The notes under the pieces: model-generated | Database searches by the model: none | Seen by the model: only the letters and a program-made list of their open reading frames with translations | What the model was told of the DNA's origin: nothing | Part shown: positions 13,007-24,075 of the stretch, one piece after another | How the letters are laid out: every line of letters starts with the position of its first letter | Position numbering within the stretch: position 1 is the first letter of the stretch | NCBI GenBank assembly: GCA_032207245.1 | Contig: CM063504.1 | Span: 86,707,575 to 86,771,574, forward strand | Reading direction: 5' to 3' | Origin: Pardosa pseudoannulata | Taxonomy: Eukaryota; Arthropoda; Arachnida; Araneae; Lycosidae | Length of the DNA: 64,000 nucleotides | Made by a program: the position numbers and the translations under genes

Positions 13007-13335
13007 TGTTAACGATATTTACAGCTGAATAACTAGTTTACACAGGCAGTTTTCACATTCTAAAATTAGTTAATTTCTAGAATTATGCAGGTCTAATTGG
13101 AAAAAAATGCTACAAATTAACTGTTCAATTGCTATTTCCAGAATCATTGCATTAAGATGTTTTTTACACATATCTTCATCTAAATATTTTTAAAGTATGT
13201 TTACTTAATTATTTTGCCTGTAAATATAAACGCGTAATTTTTAAAAATATTATTTTAACCACTCTACAATGCACCAATGACAAGTGATTGAAGATTTCAA
13301 CAACTTTTTTGGTCACGTTGTAAGAATAACTGGGT
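13007..13335. repeat. diverged dispersed copy of part of the 7791-11082 block
   Basis: The stretch GATATTTACAGCTGAATAAC through the phrase GGTCACGTTGTAAGAAT matches about 8547-8870 and 10195-10515 in the same orientation, with many substitutions. This shows that the sequence is an older repeat family and not unique DNA. Confidence 0.8.
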
Positions 13336-14330
13336 CATCAAAGCAAATGAGCATTGAAAACATTGTTTAACTTTTTTTTTCAAACGACAAACAAATTTAA
13401 GAAAAAACTACAAAATAATGGAAGAAAATTATAAATGTATTAGCAAAATAAATTTCTAGTATTTCAGCTATTTATTGCCATTATTAAATGAAAACAAACT
13501 GTAGAGACATTCTACCATCATTTAAAACCAAAACTTTCAATTCCTATTCTGAAATGCCCTTGCTTAAACAGGAATTAAAATAATATTTCAAAAGTTATAA
13601 AATGAGAAATAATTGACTCATTGATACTTATATAGCAGTTTGCTCATTCTCTAGACTTTACTTTTTTCTCTAGCTCCAATATAATTACTTTCAATAATTT
13701 ATTTTCTGTATCTTCCAAAAATCCGAGTTAACGATTTCCTTCTAATAAATAACCCATAGGAGCTAGTTAATCGCACATCAAAACAAATGAGCATTGGAAA
13801 CATTGTTTAACTTTTTTTTTCAAACGATAAACAAATTTAAGAAAAAACTACAAAATAATGAAAGAAAATTATAAATGTAATATCAAAATAAATTTCTAGC
13901 ATTTCAGCTATTTATTGCCGTTATTAAGCAAAAACAAACTGTGTGGACATTCTGCCCTCATTTAAAAACCAAAACTTTCAATTCCTATTCTGAAATGCCC
14001 TTGCTTAAACAGGAATTAAAATAATATTTCAATAGTAATAAAATGAGAAATAATTCACACTCTGATACATATATAACAGTTTGCTCATTCTCTAGACTTT
14101 ACTTTTCTGTCTAGATCCTCCATAATTACTTTCACTAATTTATTTTCTATATCTTCCTAAAATCCGAGTTAACGATTTCCTTCTAATAAATAACCCAGAA
14201 GAGCTAGTTAGCCCCACATCAAAGCAAATGAGCATTGGAAACATTGTTTAACATTTTTTTTCCAAGCGACAACCAATTTAATAAAAAAACAACAAAATAA
14301 TGGAAGAAAAATATAAATATATTAGTAACA
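13336..14330. repeat. tandem array, period about 440 bp, 2.3 copies
   Basis: Units begin with CATCAAAGCAAATGAGCATT-like sequence at 13336, 13776 and 14217. Two are complete and one is cut short. All share a T-tract near the start and the phrase CTCATTCTCTAGACTTTAC near the end. Confidence 0.9.
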
Positions 14331-14699
14331 TTACATTGGTAAAACTCTTCAAAAACACTTTCTTTAAGTGAGGCAAGGATGGTAATACCAAGTTTGTTTT
14401 TCTTTTAAAGCGAAATTCGATTAAGTGAAGAACTTCCAGTAGAAGACAAGGATCATCCTCATGAATAAGATGATAAATTCAAGATATTATGAAATAAACT
14501 AACTTTTATAGATGCTATGTAAGTAAAATCTACACTATAAGAACCTACAAACATTTAACAACGCAATGCCCAGATTGGTTTAAGATATCTACAAGGATCC
14601 ATACCGGCAAAAATACTATCAACACCACGTTCCTCGCACCGGATACGATGTATCCGGGTCGTTTCCTTTAGACCTGAAGTACGGTTTTAAAAATCTTTT

Positions 14700-15918
14700 A
14701 TAACTTCACATTCACCAATAAGAGATTTTTGATTTAGTCTGTAGGATGTTAAAAGACACAGAAGTCAAATCGGGTATAAAATATCCACCACAAGTTCTCG
14801 GATTACAAACTGGGTGCAAATGCTTCCGAGTAAATTAAACTTTTAGCTAATCGAGCGGTAGAGGATCCCACACTTGAATACAATAAATCTCTACGCTTTG
14901 TAAAGTGTTCTGTTAGAAATTGGAGAGCAGGTCATCAGATTTCACTGAGAAGTAGCAAAAATGTGTCCTCAATCCGCTATAAATCTTCGGTAGAGCTAAC
15001 ATGTTACCTTAACGAGTGTAATGTGTAATAGGTTTCTTTTGAGAAAAACTGATAAGTAGCGCTTAGTCCGGAAAATTTGTAACACTTCGGAATGTGTTAA
15101 AATGGTTTGTAAAAACAAATATCGTAAGATTTGTCAACAATAATGAGCCTATAGAATAGAAAAAACTACTATTATACTTACTATTATTACTATTACTTTA
15201 TATTGAGACTTTTTCTAAAATGCTTCGTGTTTTATATGTCAAATAATGGAATCAAGAACAATGAAAATTACAATTATTTTCTCATAATAACTAAGAATTA
15301 TTATGATAGATACTCTTACACTTATAACTTCACATTCAGAAAAAAGAGATTTTTGATTTAGACAGTATGATGTTAAAAGACACGGGAGTCAAATCGGGTA
15401 TAAAATATCCAGCACAAGTTCTCGGGTTACAAACTGGGTGCAAATGCTTCCCAGTTGATTAAACTTTTAGCTAATCGAGCGGTAGAGGATCCCACACTTG
15501 AATACAATAAATCTGTATGCTTTGTAAAGTGTTCTGTTAGAAATTTGAGAGCAGGTCATCAGATTTCACTGAAAAGTAACAAAAATGTGGCCTCGAACAG
15601 CTACAAATCTTCCATAGAGCTAACAAGTTACCTTAACGAGTGTAATGTGTAATAGGTTTCTTTTGAGGAAGACTGATAAGTAGCAGATAACGGTTTGTCC
15701 CGAAAACAAATATAGCAAGATTTGTCCACAATAATGAGGCTATATAAAAAAAATTTACTATTATATTTACTATTATTACTATTACTTTATATTTAGATTT
15801 TTTCTAAAATGCTTCGTGTTTTAGATGTCATAAAATGGAACAAAGTACAACGAAAATGACAATTATTTTCTCATAATAACTAAGAATTATTATGATAGAT
15901 ACTCTTACACTCATTATG
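14700..15918. repeat. tandem duplication, unit about 600-624 bp
   Basis: Copy 1 spans about 14700-15323 and copy 2 about 15324-15918. Both begin TAACTTCACATTCA and end with a shared ATTATGATAGATACTCTTAC. Copies differ by substitutions and by a deletion of about 30 bp in copy 2. Both keep an open frame of about 64 codons (about 14838-15029 and 15455-15652, plus strand), but most differences between them change the amino acid, so the frame shows no sign of protein constraint. Confidence 0.9.
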
Positions 15919-16160
15919 ATACTTTATTTATTTTTCAAAATTTATATATTTATCTCTCATTGCAAAAAATGAAGGTATTTTGAAAATAGAAGAGTTATTA
16001 ACTTGCAATTATGAATTCATTCTATAACATATATTGAAATTATTAATCAGAAAGAGATGAATGCCAATGATGAGTAGATGAATCCTCTCAAATTTAATAC
16101 ATTTCTGAAATTAGAAGTGAATTAGGTCTGCTAGACGCAAATTGCTACATTAGAAATTAG

Positions 16161-16521
<361 letters not shown>

Positions 16522-16639
16522 AGGGTAGTATATCTCTAAATGGATTAAAGAAAGGGTTTTGTCATGCATAAAGTTCTGAGGGAGATGCTTTTGCAACACT
16601 GAACTGCATACATTTTTCATTTTTCATTCTTTTAAGGTT

Positions 16640-16790
16640 TGACTTTGATTTGGAGCTCTACGGTCTAGTATTTTACTACACGAGGACTAATAAGACCAGA
16701 TCTATTCCTTAAAGTGGATTCCGAACGGCTAAGTTCACCCATGCCATAAGGGGATTTGCAGAGCATAGCCCTATCCATTCGGTCATCGGT
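16640..16790 (-). repeat. SINE family 1, diverged copy
   Basis: On the plus strand it reads TTTGGAGCTCTACGGTCTAG, then an ACACGAGGACTAATAAGACC phrase, CCGAACGGCTA and a decayed head. This is the same order as in the well-preserved copy at 45790-45966, so the element lies on the minus strand. The pol III boxes are degraded. Confidence 0.75.
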
Positions 16791-18312
16791 CATCTTTCAT
16801 GCTTTTAAATAGAATTTTATACCATGGCCACATGCCTATAAGTTGCAGCTTCATTGCTTCTTTATTTTTACGTTACAATTTTGTTTTTAATTAAGAGTAC
16901 AAAATAAAATATATAGTTAAAATTTGAAAATTAAATTTTTCTTGTACGTATATACATTCTTAACAGCGAAACTTCTGAAAATTCATCTAGGCATGTTTGA
17001 AATGAATATTTCTGAGCACTGGCGATTATAATAATTGTTGTACTTTGTAGAAGGAAATAGAAAAAAAGCCTTAGCATTTTCAATGCATGGAATTCAAGAA
17101 AAAACAAACAGGGAGAAAAAGCTATTAAATGCTAATATGTTTCGTTTGTTATGTAGAGCCCCTATTAATGAAATCTTGTACGCAAACAACATTTGAAACA
17201 CTGAAGATTCATATTTCATTTTTTATGAATGTATTAAAAGGTTATAATAATAATTTATTTAGGAATTATATTTTTTATTTTTGATATTTTTATTTGTGAT
17301 ACGATGTTTCCTTAACGTATAGTGTTGATCCGTCCAAAAAAAATATACATATTTCTTCCAAATCAGTTCTCTTGTACCCCAGCTCACTCGAAGAGGTGTG
17401 TCACCCTTTAAATATCTCACTCTACGTCTTCAGTGACGACAAATGTCTGTCAATGACACATGCAGTTCCGATGCGGAAATAGCCGCTGTATGAAGCTTGC
17501 GATGGGGAACGACCCAGACATTCTAAGTATTGATAAACAAATCCGTGAATAAAACACCGAAAACCCCGATATGGGAATGTTACAACGAAAACGTTTCAGC
17601 GTTATCTAAAACAAAGATTGCCTAGTATCACTCACAACGTATACCCTACAACGAAAATTTTTTTCTTGTGGGAATAAAAATAATATCTCCGAAAATAAAA
17701 CGCGACAGTCCTAATATCTTATCTGCAGGGGGTTTATAACTTGACTCGAGATAGAACCCACTTGATCGCAGCAGGACGACATGATCTTTTATTTATTTTT
17801 ATTTCTTTTGCAGATAATTTTTTTTCATATGTTTCTGTGCCGTTTGTTCGCTAACGACAGGCAATACATTGGGAATAAGCTTTCGTTTCATTTTGAAAGG
17901 GTAAGATTGTTAGATATGCATGCGTACCAACAGCGTACAGTCCATAGATGCTGAGGAAACGAAGCTAGCACTAAAATTTTAAAATGCAAAACGTATTTTT
18001 GTATCGCATTGTATATGAATTTCATGCACCTTTGCTTTGACTTTTTTTGGTTGTTGTTTTAGCGTGATTAGGATGTATAAGATCCTTAAAGAGTTTAGAA
18101 AATTCACATAACATACACATTCTATTCACATAATACCGTCATTATACTCGAGTAGCTGTTCGAGCGTGTCTAAATGTTTGGCGTAGGCGATTGCTATGAA
18201 ATTAACATCAGATATTACGTACTTCATGCACGCGCTCTAAGGCACCTTTAAGTCACGAGTGAATCGGTTATTGCATATCTGCTGTACACAGAGCTCCGTA
18301 TGCAGTCGTAAC
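16791..18312. other. unassigned DNA
   Basis: No gene or repeat family is recognised. 17390-17560 is less AT-rich than its surroundings but has no long frame. Confidence 0.45.
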
Positions 18313-18811
18313 CCTTAGGCCAGGGATGGACAAACTTTTTTGGCCGCGGGCCAAAAATCAAAAGAAAATAAATTTGGTGGACCAAGATAAATTTTTCTAA
18401 AATTTTAAAAATAATATACAAGTACCTAACGGTTTAAATACGTTAATGAGATGAAGGAAATTGCGATTTCATTTTTAAAAGTTCCTTATACTGAAGTTCG
18501 AAGTGAGCTGTACTGATTTTAAGGAACGATGATAAATGCTCATCTGTCAGTCTACTTCTGAAATTATTCTTTCTAAGGTTCAAAATTGAAAACACTTGTT
18601 CACATATAAGAAGCAAATATACCTCTGATCTTCTGGGCGAGAGATAATAAATCTGGGATATAATATTTAAGCAAAGTAGAAAAGGAGACGGATATATAAT
18701 GTATAAATATATATTTCTTTTAATTTGCCTCGGACCGGCAACTTAAAATTCTTTCCGTGGGCCAAATAAAACCTTCCGGCGCGACGTAGTTTGCCCATCC
18801 CTACCTTAGGC
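18313..18811. mobile_element. non-autonomous hAT element with perfect 8-bp TSD
   Basis: The element occupies 18321-18803 (483 bp). Its ends read CAGGGATGGACAAACT and, inverted, TAGGGATGGGCAAACT. The flanking octamer CCTTAGGC is identical at 18313-18320 and 18804-18811. An 8-bp target duplication with CAGGG-type ends is the hallmark of hAT transposons. The ends are followed by 'GGCCGCGGGCC' and 'GGCCCACGG' phrases typical of this group. Only the last part of a transposase remains inside, on the minus strand, so mobilisation would need a full element elsewhere. Confidence 0.93.
18443..18640 (-). pseudogene. hAT transposase C-terminal (dimerisation) fragment
   Basis: The minus strand reads in one open frame through SEVYLLLICEQVFSILNLRK, then NNFRSRLTDEHL and on to a TAA stop at 18443-18445. 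The phrases CEQVFSILN and RSRLTDEHL match the conserved C-terminal dimerisation region of hAT transposases, especially the group found in domesticated ZBED5- and GTF2IRD2-like proteins. No catalytic core or BED zinc finger is present because the element is only 483 bp long. No upstream ATG can be assigned. This is a fossil fragment inside the MITE, not a working gene. Confidence 0.85.
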
Positions 18812-19457
18812 TGTCCCCATACGAGAGAATAATAATATTATGTAAATTACATATAAAGCTTTACATTTCACACGTCTAACTGAAAAATATAACTCAATTT
18901 AAGACACTACATCAGTTTATTTTCCACTAAATTATAGTTGAGTGCATATCACAAGTCATATACAAGCGTATGAATTATTAGATATGAATATCAGAAGGGA
19001 TTTTTGGAACAGACATAGGGTTAATGGATGCGGTTCGACAATCCGCTTGCGCGAACTTTCCATTGGAATGGAAAGGTTTATCACTTGATATTTTCGCACG
19101 CTGGCGGTTAAATTGGCGGTTAATTTATATAAAGTTAATTAGTTTCATATTTTTTTCATGTCATTGAATTAATATTTCGTTTTGGCTGCTTTAATCTCTT
19201 AGTGTTGCGTTCCTTTATTTATGAATTCTAATTATCATCGCTCTTAATATGGATAAACAAAGAAAGAATGAAAGTGGAGTCATCTCCGAGGCAATAATTT
19301 CAACTGATTAGCTAGAGATGTGTTTAAAGAATATGATTTTATCTCGATTTATGAAAGAGAAATGATCAGTTAGAGGAGTAAAGCGTAACATACATACCAA
19401 GAATTATATAAGTAAATTAAAATGTATGCTTTGTTGCCGTCTTTTTACTTCCTTGTA
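18812..19457. other. unassigned AT-rich DNA
   Basis: Nothing is recognised. Confidence 0.5.
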
Positions 19458-19685
19458 TTAACCCTTTGCACTGCAGCCTAGTAACTCATAAAGGATACCA
19501 ATAACTCCAGCACTATATTAGTTACAAGTACATACCTGTGATGTAAAAGAAACACGGAGTCGCATAAAAATGGAGTATGGTTATCATTATTGAGTAGGCT
19601 CACCGTGTCGTCATAGCCGCGACAGTGAATTTAATGTTAGTAGTTTAATGCGCAAATATGGCGACAACGGAGTGCAAAGGGTTAA
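19458..19685. mobile_element. piggyBac-like MITE, 220 bp, TTAA flanks
   Basis: TTAA at 19458-19461 is followed by CCCTTTGCACT. Its exact inverted copy AGTGCAAAGGG at 19671-19681 is followed by TTAA at 19682-19685. The 11-bp terminal repeats are perfect. Ends starting CCC with TTAA target sites are diagnostic of the piggyBac superfamily. The 220-bp body is non-coding. Confidence 0.88.
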
Positions 19686-20269
19686 ATAAAGGAACTTTTG
19701 CTAAAAGTGTCCATTGCTCACATTTTAACAAAAATACCAAGTTTGACAATGCCTGAATCCATTTTGAATAGTTATGGAGTTACGTGTGTAGGTACGTACA
19801 ATGAAACTATAGCTTTCAAATTTTAAATATCCATTTTGGTTATAGTGAAATATGTCAAAATGCTCAATCCTGTAAATACGAAAGTATCTCGTATGACTCA
19901 ATAACGAGGAGTTTTAAAGTAATGAAATTTTATATAGTATCAATGTTGTGGGTCGTTGCGAGATTACAATATTTGAACTTTACTGACACAACACCGTTAC
20001 TCTGAGGCACATTTCTAAAATAATAATTCTGATGATGCATCATACAAAACAAATGCAAAAATTGGGTAAAACTTAATAGGCGTACAAGAAAGTCATATGA
20101 TGTCGAGCTCAAATTTTTTTAAATACTAAACTATAATATTTTTCCTTTCATAAAAGTTTAAGGTTCAAGTAAGAAACCTATAATTGATAAACTACAAACT
20201 ACAATTTCTATCCGAAGGAAATATCTTACTGTGTCATGTTCTAAAATTACTTTCTTTACATTCTTTTTC
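19686..20269. other. unassigned AT-rich DNA
   Basis: A 60-codon minus-strand frame (19930-20112) has no recognisable feature. Nothing else is seen. Confidence 0.45.
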
Positions 20270-20439
20270 AACTATCTAACGATTCAGAAACTCTCCGAAC
20301 TGCCCTTTTAAGGGCACTTCATTATTTTTCGAGGAAGACGGTTTATTTTGACAGTTTACCCTACGTACCTTTTGCACGAAAGTGAGAAGCAAAAATGAAA
20401 GAAGGCCTTAAAATATAGCGAGGAACTACTTTATATCCC

Positions 20440-20530
20440 GTGACCACAGGCCTATAAAAACTGGTTCTATTGACGTCATATTCTTCTGCCACTTCCCTGT
20501 TTTAGGAAAAGATTGGCGCCGAAAATAGTC
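20440..20530. promoter_or_regulatory. promoter-like motif cluster (TATA, CRE, E2F-like)
   Basis: TATAAAAA occurs near 20452, a perfect cAMP-response element octamer TGACGTCA near 20473, and an E2F-like TTGGCGCCGAAA near 20514, all within 75 bp. Each motif is well known, but no downstream gene is visible in either direction and chance co-occurrence is possible. Confidence 0.25.
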
Positions 20531-20979
20531 TCCATTTTCCCCCCACGATTTATGAAAGTTTCGTTTTGTTTGCCGGTAAGGTTTCGCAAACAATCTTTTC
20601 CGGGCACATTATTTAATCCCAGAGTTAAAAAGGAGATCAAACTTAAGTAATTTGCTTTGGACGCTTAAGCGGACTGTGGACTTTCTATACTTGTTTATTC
20701 TGTTTTTCAATTAATCTACTTGAAAATTTAACATGCTATGCAATGCAATATGAAATTTTAATATGCACAGTAATGCATTTTTGTAAAAGGGTTAAATTTT
20801 AAAGCTAGAATTTTCTTTGAAAGTGGTGCAAGTTCATTTTTGACAAAAAGTTAATGATAACAATGAATACAATCTGTTATGATCTTTTTCTTTAAAAAAA
20901 TTTTCAACCGTAGAAAAAAATCCATCAAAATGTTCATTATTTTGTTAATATAAATTTACGTAGTTAGTGAATTTACAAA

Positions 20980-21407
20980 TACAGTGGACTCCGCTTAATG
21001 TGATCAGTTTGGGACACTGTGATTTTGATAACAATAACCGATTGATAACAATAAACGATATACAAAATTAGATAAATTTACCCCCTCCCCCGCCTTTAAT
21101 TCACACCAAACCAAAGTCTTAGAGCCTTTTCAACTTGATCATCTTTACTGGCTCTATTACGTTTGCACTCCGTTTTTTCATTTTGTTTATCGTTTATAGT
21201 AAGTTCATCACGATTTTTCCAAATTTTGCACAATAGAGGCTGTGAAATGTTTAACCGCGCTGCAGTATTGCGCTGACTCATTTTTAGTAACTTGTCATAA
21301 CGATTTAAAATTTCCATCTTTTGTTTTAATGTTAAATTATTTCGCTTTCTGGCTTCCACAACGAAAATTAGAGGCAATATTTTATATTTCTGTTTTAATT
21401 TAATCAT
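20980..21407 (-). mobile_element. pogo/Tigger element, 3' end with internal deletion
   Basis: TA at 20980-20981 is followed by CAGTGGACTCCGCTTAATGT, a typical pogo/Tigger terminus with its TA target site. Reading inwards, the end lies only about 110 bp from the stop codon of a helix-turn-helix coding fragment, so the catalytic DDE region has been deleted. No matching opposite terminus was found to the right, up to about 23,200. Confidence 0.75.
21096..21407 (-). pseudogene. pogo/Tigger transposase N-terminal HTH fragment
   Basis: The frame starts at an ATG (21405-21407) and encodes 103 residues. Residues about 20-70 (ARKRNNLTLKQKMEILNRYD, then SQRNTAARLNISQPLLCKIW) match the CENP-B/Psq-type helix-turn-helix that binds the transposon ends. 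Near the C-terminus, DDQVEKALRLWF resembles the start of the second CENP-B-type HTH domain, but the frame stops within it. Full pogo/Tigger transposases run to about 500 residues with a DDE nuclease, which is absent here. The first 20 residues are hydrophobic and atypical, so the true start may lie elsewhere. A co-opted DNA-binding peptide is possible but unsupported. Confidence 0.8.
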
Positions 21408-21949
21408 TTTTTAATTATAAATAATGCATTCTATATTTCTGATATTACTATTATGGTAAAATTAAATTCAGAAAATGTCTATTATTGTAGAACAGAGGAA
21501 ATAATAATAATTAATTTTTTTATAAATAGGCTTCAATAAATATTCTCTATACATATTCTTTATGAAACGAATGCAGCCAATTTAACTGAGAGAAAACATT
21601 TTGTAAAATATTAAAGAAAAATATAAAAGCAATTTTTTTTACTAAATGTCCACAATAGTCATTTAAAATACAAATTTGAAAAAATTTACGCTTCAAACAC
21701 ACGAATGTGAAATAACTTTTATTTTATATGTTATAAGGTAAAAAAAAATCTGTAGATTTCATTGGAATATCACACAGAAATGCATTTGGTGTGTTGCAAA
21801 TAGTTATAAAATCCAAAGTTCTTTGGTTTGAGAAAATATTTAATTTTTTTCATGAGTAATATTTTTTTTGCACGTTATGAGAATAATTACATAATTATAT
21901 CATGATGGGTTATAAGAAACCATTTATAGTCCTTATTCTTTTATATTAG
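21408..21949. other. unassigned AT-rich DNA
   Basis: This may be the remaining 5' part of the pogo/Tigger copy, but no terminus or frame supports it. Confidence 0.35.
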
Positions 21950-22060
21950 TGGTTCTCAAGCTTTTTTTGTAAGGACACCCTTGTCAGGCTAAAAAAAAAA
22001 TTCGGGACACAGCTACCCGTAAAGCTGTTTGATTATAAAGGAAAAGAAGTGCATAAAGTA
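21950..22060. mobile_element. possible hAT-type terminus
   Basis: TTAGTGGTTCTCAAGCTTTT followed by GGACACCC resembles hAT ends of the CAGTGGTTCTCAA type. The second end and a target duplication were not found, so only one degraded edge can be proposed. Confidence 0.35.
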
Positions 22061-22219
22061 CAAATTCAATGCTCATTTGTCAGTAAGGGGTATTCTTGGT
22101 GTGCACTGAAAGTCTGTCATTTTTAATGGATTATATGTGTCCATAGAGTCCTGAGCTATTAATTTTTGATATTGTGATACATCGTCAGTCTAACATCGCG
22201 AAGTTAACTACGAACGTAG

Positions 22220-22233
22220 CCAGCAGAGGGCAC
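22220..22233 (+). promoter_or_regulatory. CTCF-type consensus match
   Basis: CCAGCAGAGGGCAC fits every position of the published CTCF core consensus CCASYAGRKGGCRS. CTCF is conserved across bilaterians, including many arthropods. By rough counting, a perfect match is expected well under once in 64 kb of DNA this AT-rich. Binding is not shown. Confidence 0.4.
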
Positions 22234-22639
22234 GTACCTCCCTAAAAAATAAGGATTCATACTAACATTTGATACCAGTTTGTTGTCCTGCTATACTAAT
22301 TAAACATTGAAATAGCTTTTATTTTGAGCCAAGTGTATCTGCATTTCTACATTTTTTGGAAACAACGCAGCTTTGTGTATTGTAATAAGATTGTGACGAA
22401 AAAATAATATTATATACATTTATGTTACATAAACTTACAAACTAAATATTTTTTCTTAAAACTAAAAAACGGTACATAAACACCAAAATCATCAATTATA
22501 TTAGATAAATTCTTCTAAAATAAAAATTAAAAATAAAAAACACTATATCATGGGATTTTGCAAAATTACACCCCCTACTTATTGAACTTAAAAAAATTAA
22601 ACTTAAAATTAACTAAATAAAATTCTAGATATGAAAAGT

Positions 22640-23170
22640 ATACCAGGCAAAGGAATCCTCGAAATATATAGACGTAAAAATTCAACAGCGAAGTATCAGA
22701 AAAAATTATTTCCTATCACTACAACACATTCCACTCTTCCGGGTATCGAAAAGTCGTGTGGAAAATAGTATATACATAAAAGGAATTCGAAGAGTCATTA
22801 GTCTAACCATTCACGATGTGTTTAAGCTAAGCCATCTAATATCGTAAAACTTGTTTACGATGTGGTGTTTCTTTGCTTGAATACACAGAAACATCGGAAT
22901 AGTGAGTGTAATAATTCGTTGTCGACTCGGCATGGTACTGGGAAATCGCCGACAAAGCTAAGCGGCAACAACGATACGACATATTCACATCGCTCAAGGC
23001 ACCACAGAAGCATCGATGCCGTTTGCGTGACATCGGAAAATCGTGCGTACATGTAGGTTGCTTGGTGGGTGACATTGGGAAATAACGGTTTTACGATATG
23101 AAAATTCCGAAACAGGTTTCACGATTTCAGTTCCACACCGGTTTCTCCCAATGCATCGATACATCGCAGC
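22640..23170. other. less AT-rich non-coding stretch
   Basis: Composition changes noticeably between about 22720 and 23160. Three overlapping frames of 64-79 codons lie here on both strands at 22836-23075; none has a recognisable motif. It could be an exon-poor conserved or regulatory segment, or an unknown repeat. Confidence 0.3.
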
Positions 23171-23910
23171 AGGCCTAATTATAACTCTTATTTAGTAAAG
23201 TCCTAAAAAATTGTGAGATTTTGAAAGCCAGTTTCAATTTTTATAAAATCATTAAGTAATTCCTTTTAAATAATTTAAAAATTAAAAATAATTTATACAG
23301 GTGAAATATGAAAAAAGTTTACATTTTATATTACGATTTGCAAGATAACTTCACTTAGAACATAAGAATTAGATTATAACTTACATTAAATAGATTTCAT
23401 TACTTCATTCAACAGAATAAAAGATTAATGCAAAAATCTTTTTAGATAAAAGAAGTTAAAAAACGTATCTGAATTTGAAGAACAGTGTTAATCATTAAAA
23501 ATAACATAAATGTATAATTTTTTGAATAACATTAAATACATCTTATAATAATATATAAAGATAATATATAATAAAATATATCATAATATATATCACAATA
23601 TATTTAATATATAATATAATATATAATAAATAAAGATAATACATCTTATTTACATGCAGAAAAACAATTAGGTATATTTTTTACATCTTATGTATCGTGA
23701 TATATCATACAATTTTATATTCTTCGATATTAGTTCTATACTAGGAATGATTACATAATTTTAGAAGTGTTTAAAGTATTTAAAATTTTTTTTTTCAAAT
23801 TTTTGTAAAATAATACAAATATAATTTTCAAAGTGTTCAAATAATTATAATTGGTCAATTTAGACAAATTTTTAACATACACAAAAACACCTTCAGAAAG
23901 TGTGAAACCC
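23171..23910. other. AT-rich DNA with impure TA-rich stretch
   Basis: About 23540-23645 is almost pure A and T in irregular ATATAATA units. Nothing else is recognised. Confidence 0.6.
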
Positions 23911-24075
23911 CTCAATATGGCGATTTCATGCAGTAGGGCAAATTCTCAAATTATGACAATTCTGGCTTTAGTTTCAAACGGAAGAGCAGTTTATTGTTAG
24001 TCTATTGGATGTTGTAAACATGAAAATGAATGGGAAGGGCATTATAGTAGTGCGGGACGTTGCGACAAATTGCTC
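23911..24075 (-). repeat. dispersed repeat family A, copy 1
   Basis: The reverse complement matches 32156-32325 over nearly its whole length and 55545-55690 more weakly. Shared phrases include ATGCCCTTCCCATT, CATGTTTACAAC and AGCCAGAATTGTCATAATTT. No coding potential or pol III boxes are seen, and the class is unknown. Confidence 0.8.

Noticed and set aside
22836..23075. Three overlapping frames of 64-79 codons on both strands
   Set aside because: Overlap on both strands with no motif; they reflect local lower AT content, which reduces stops.
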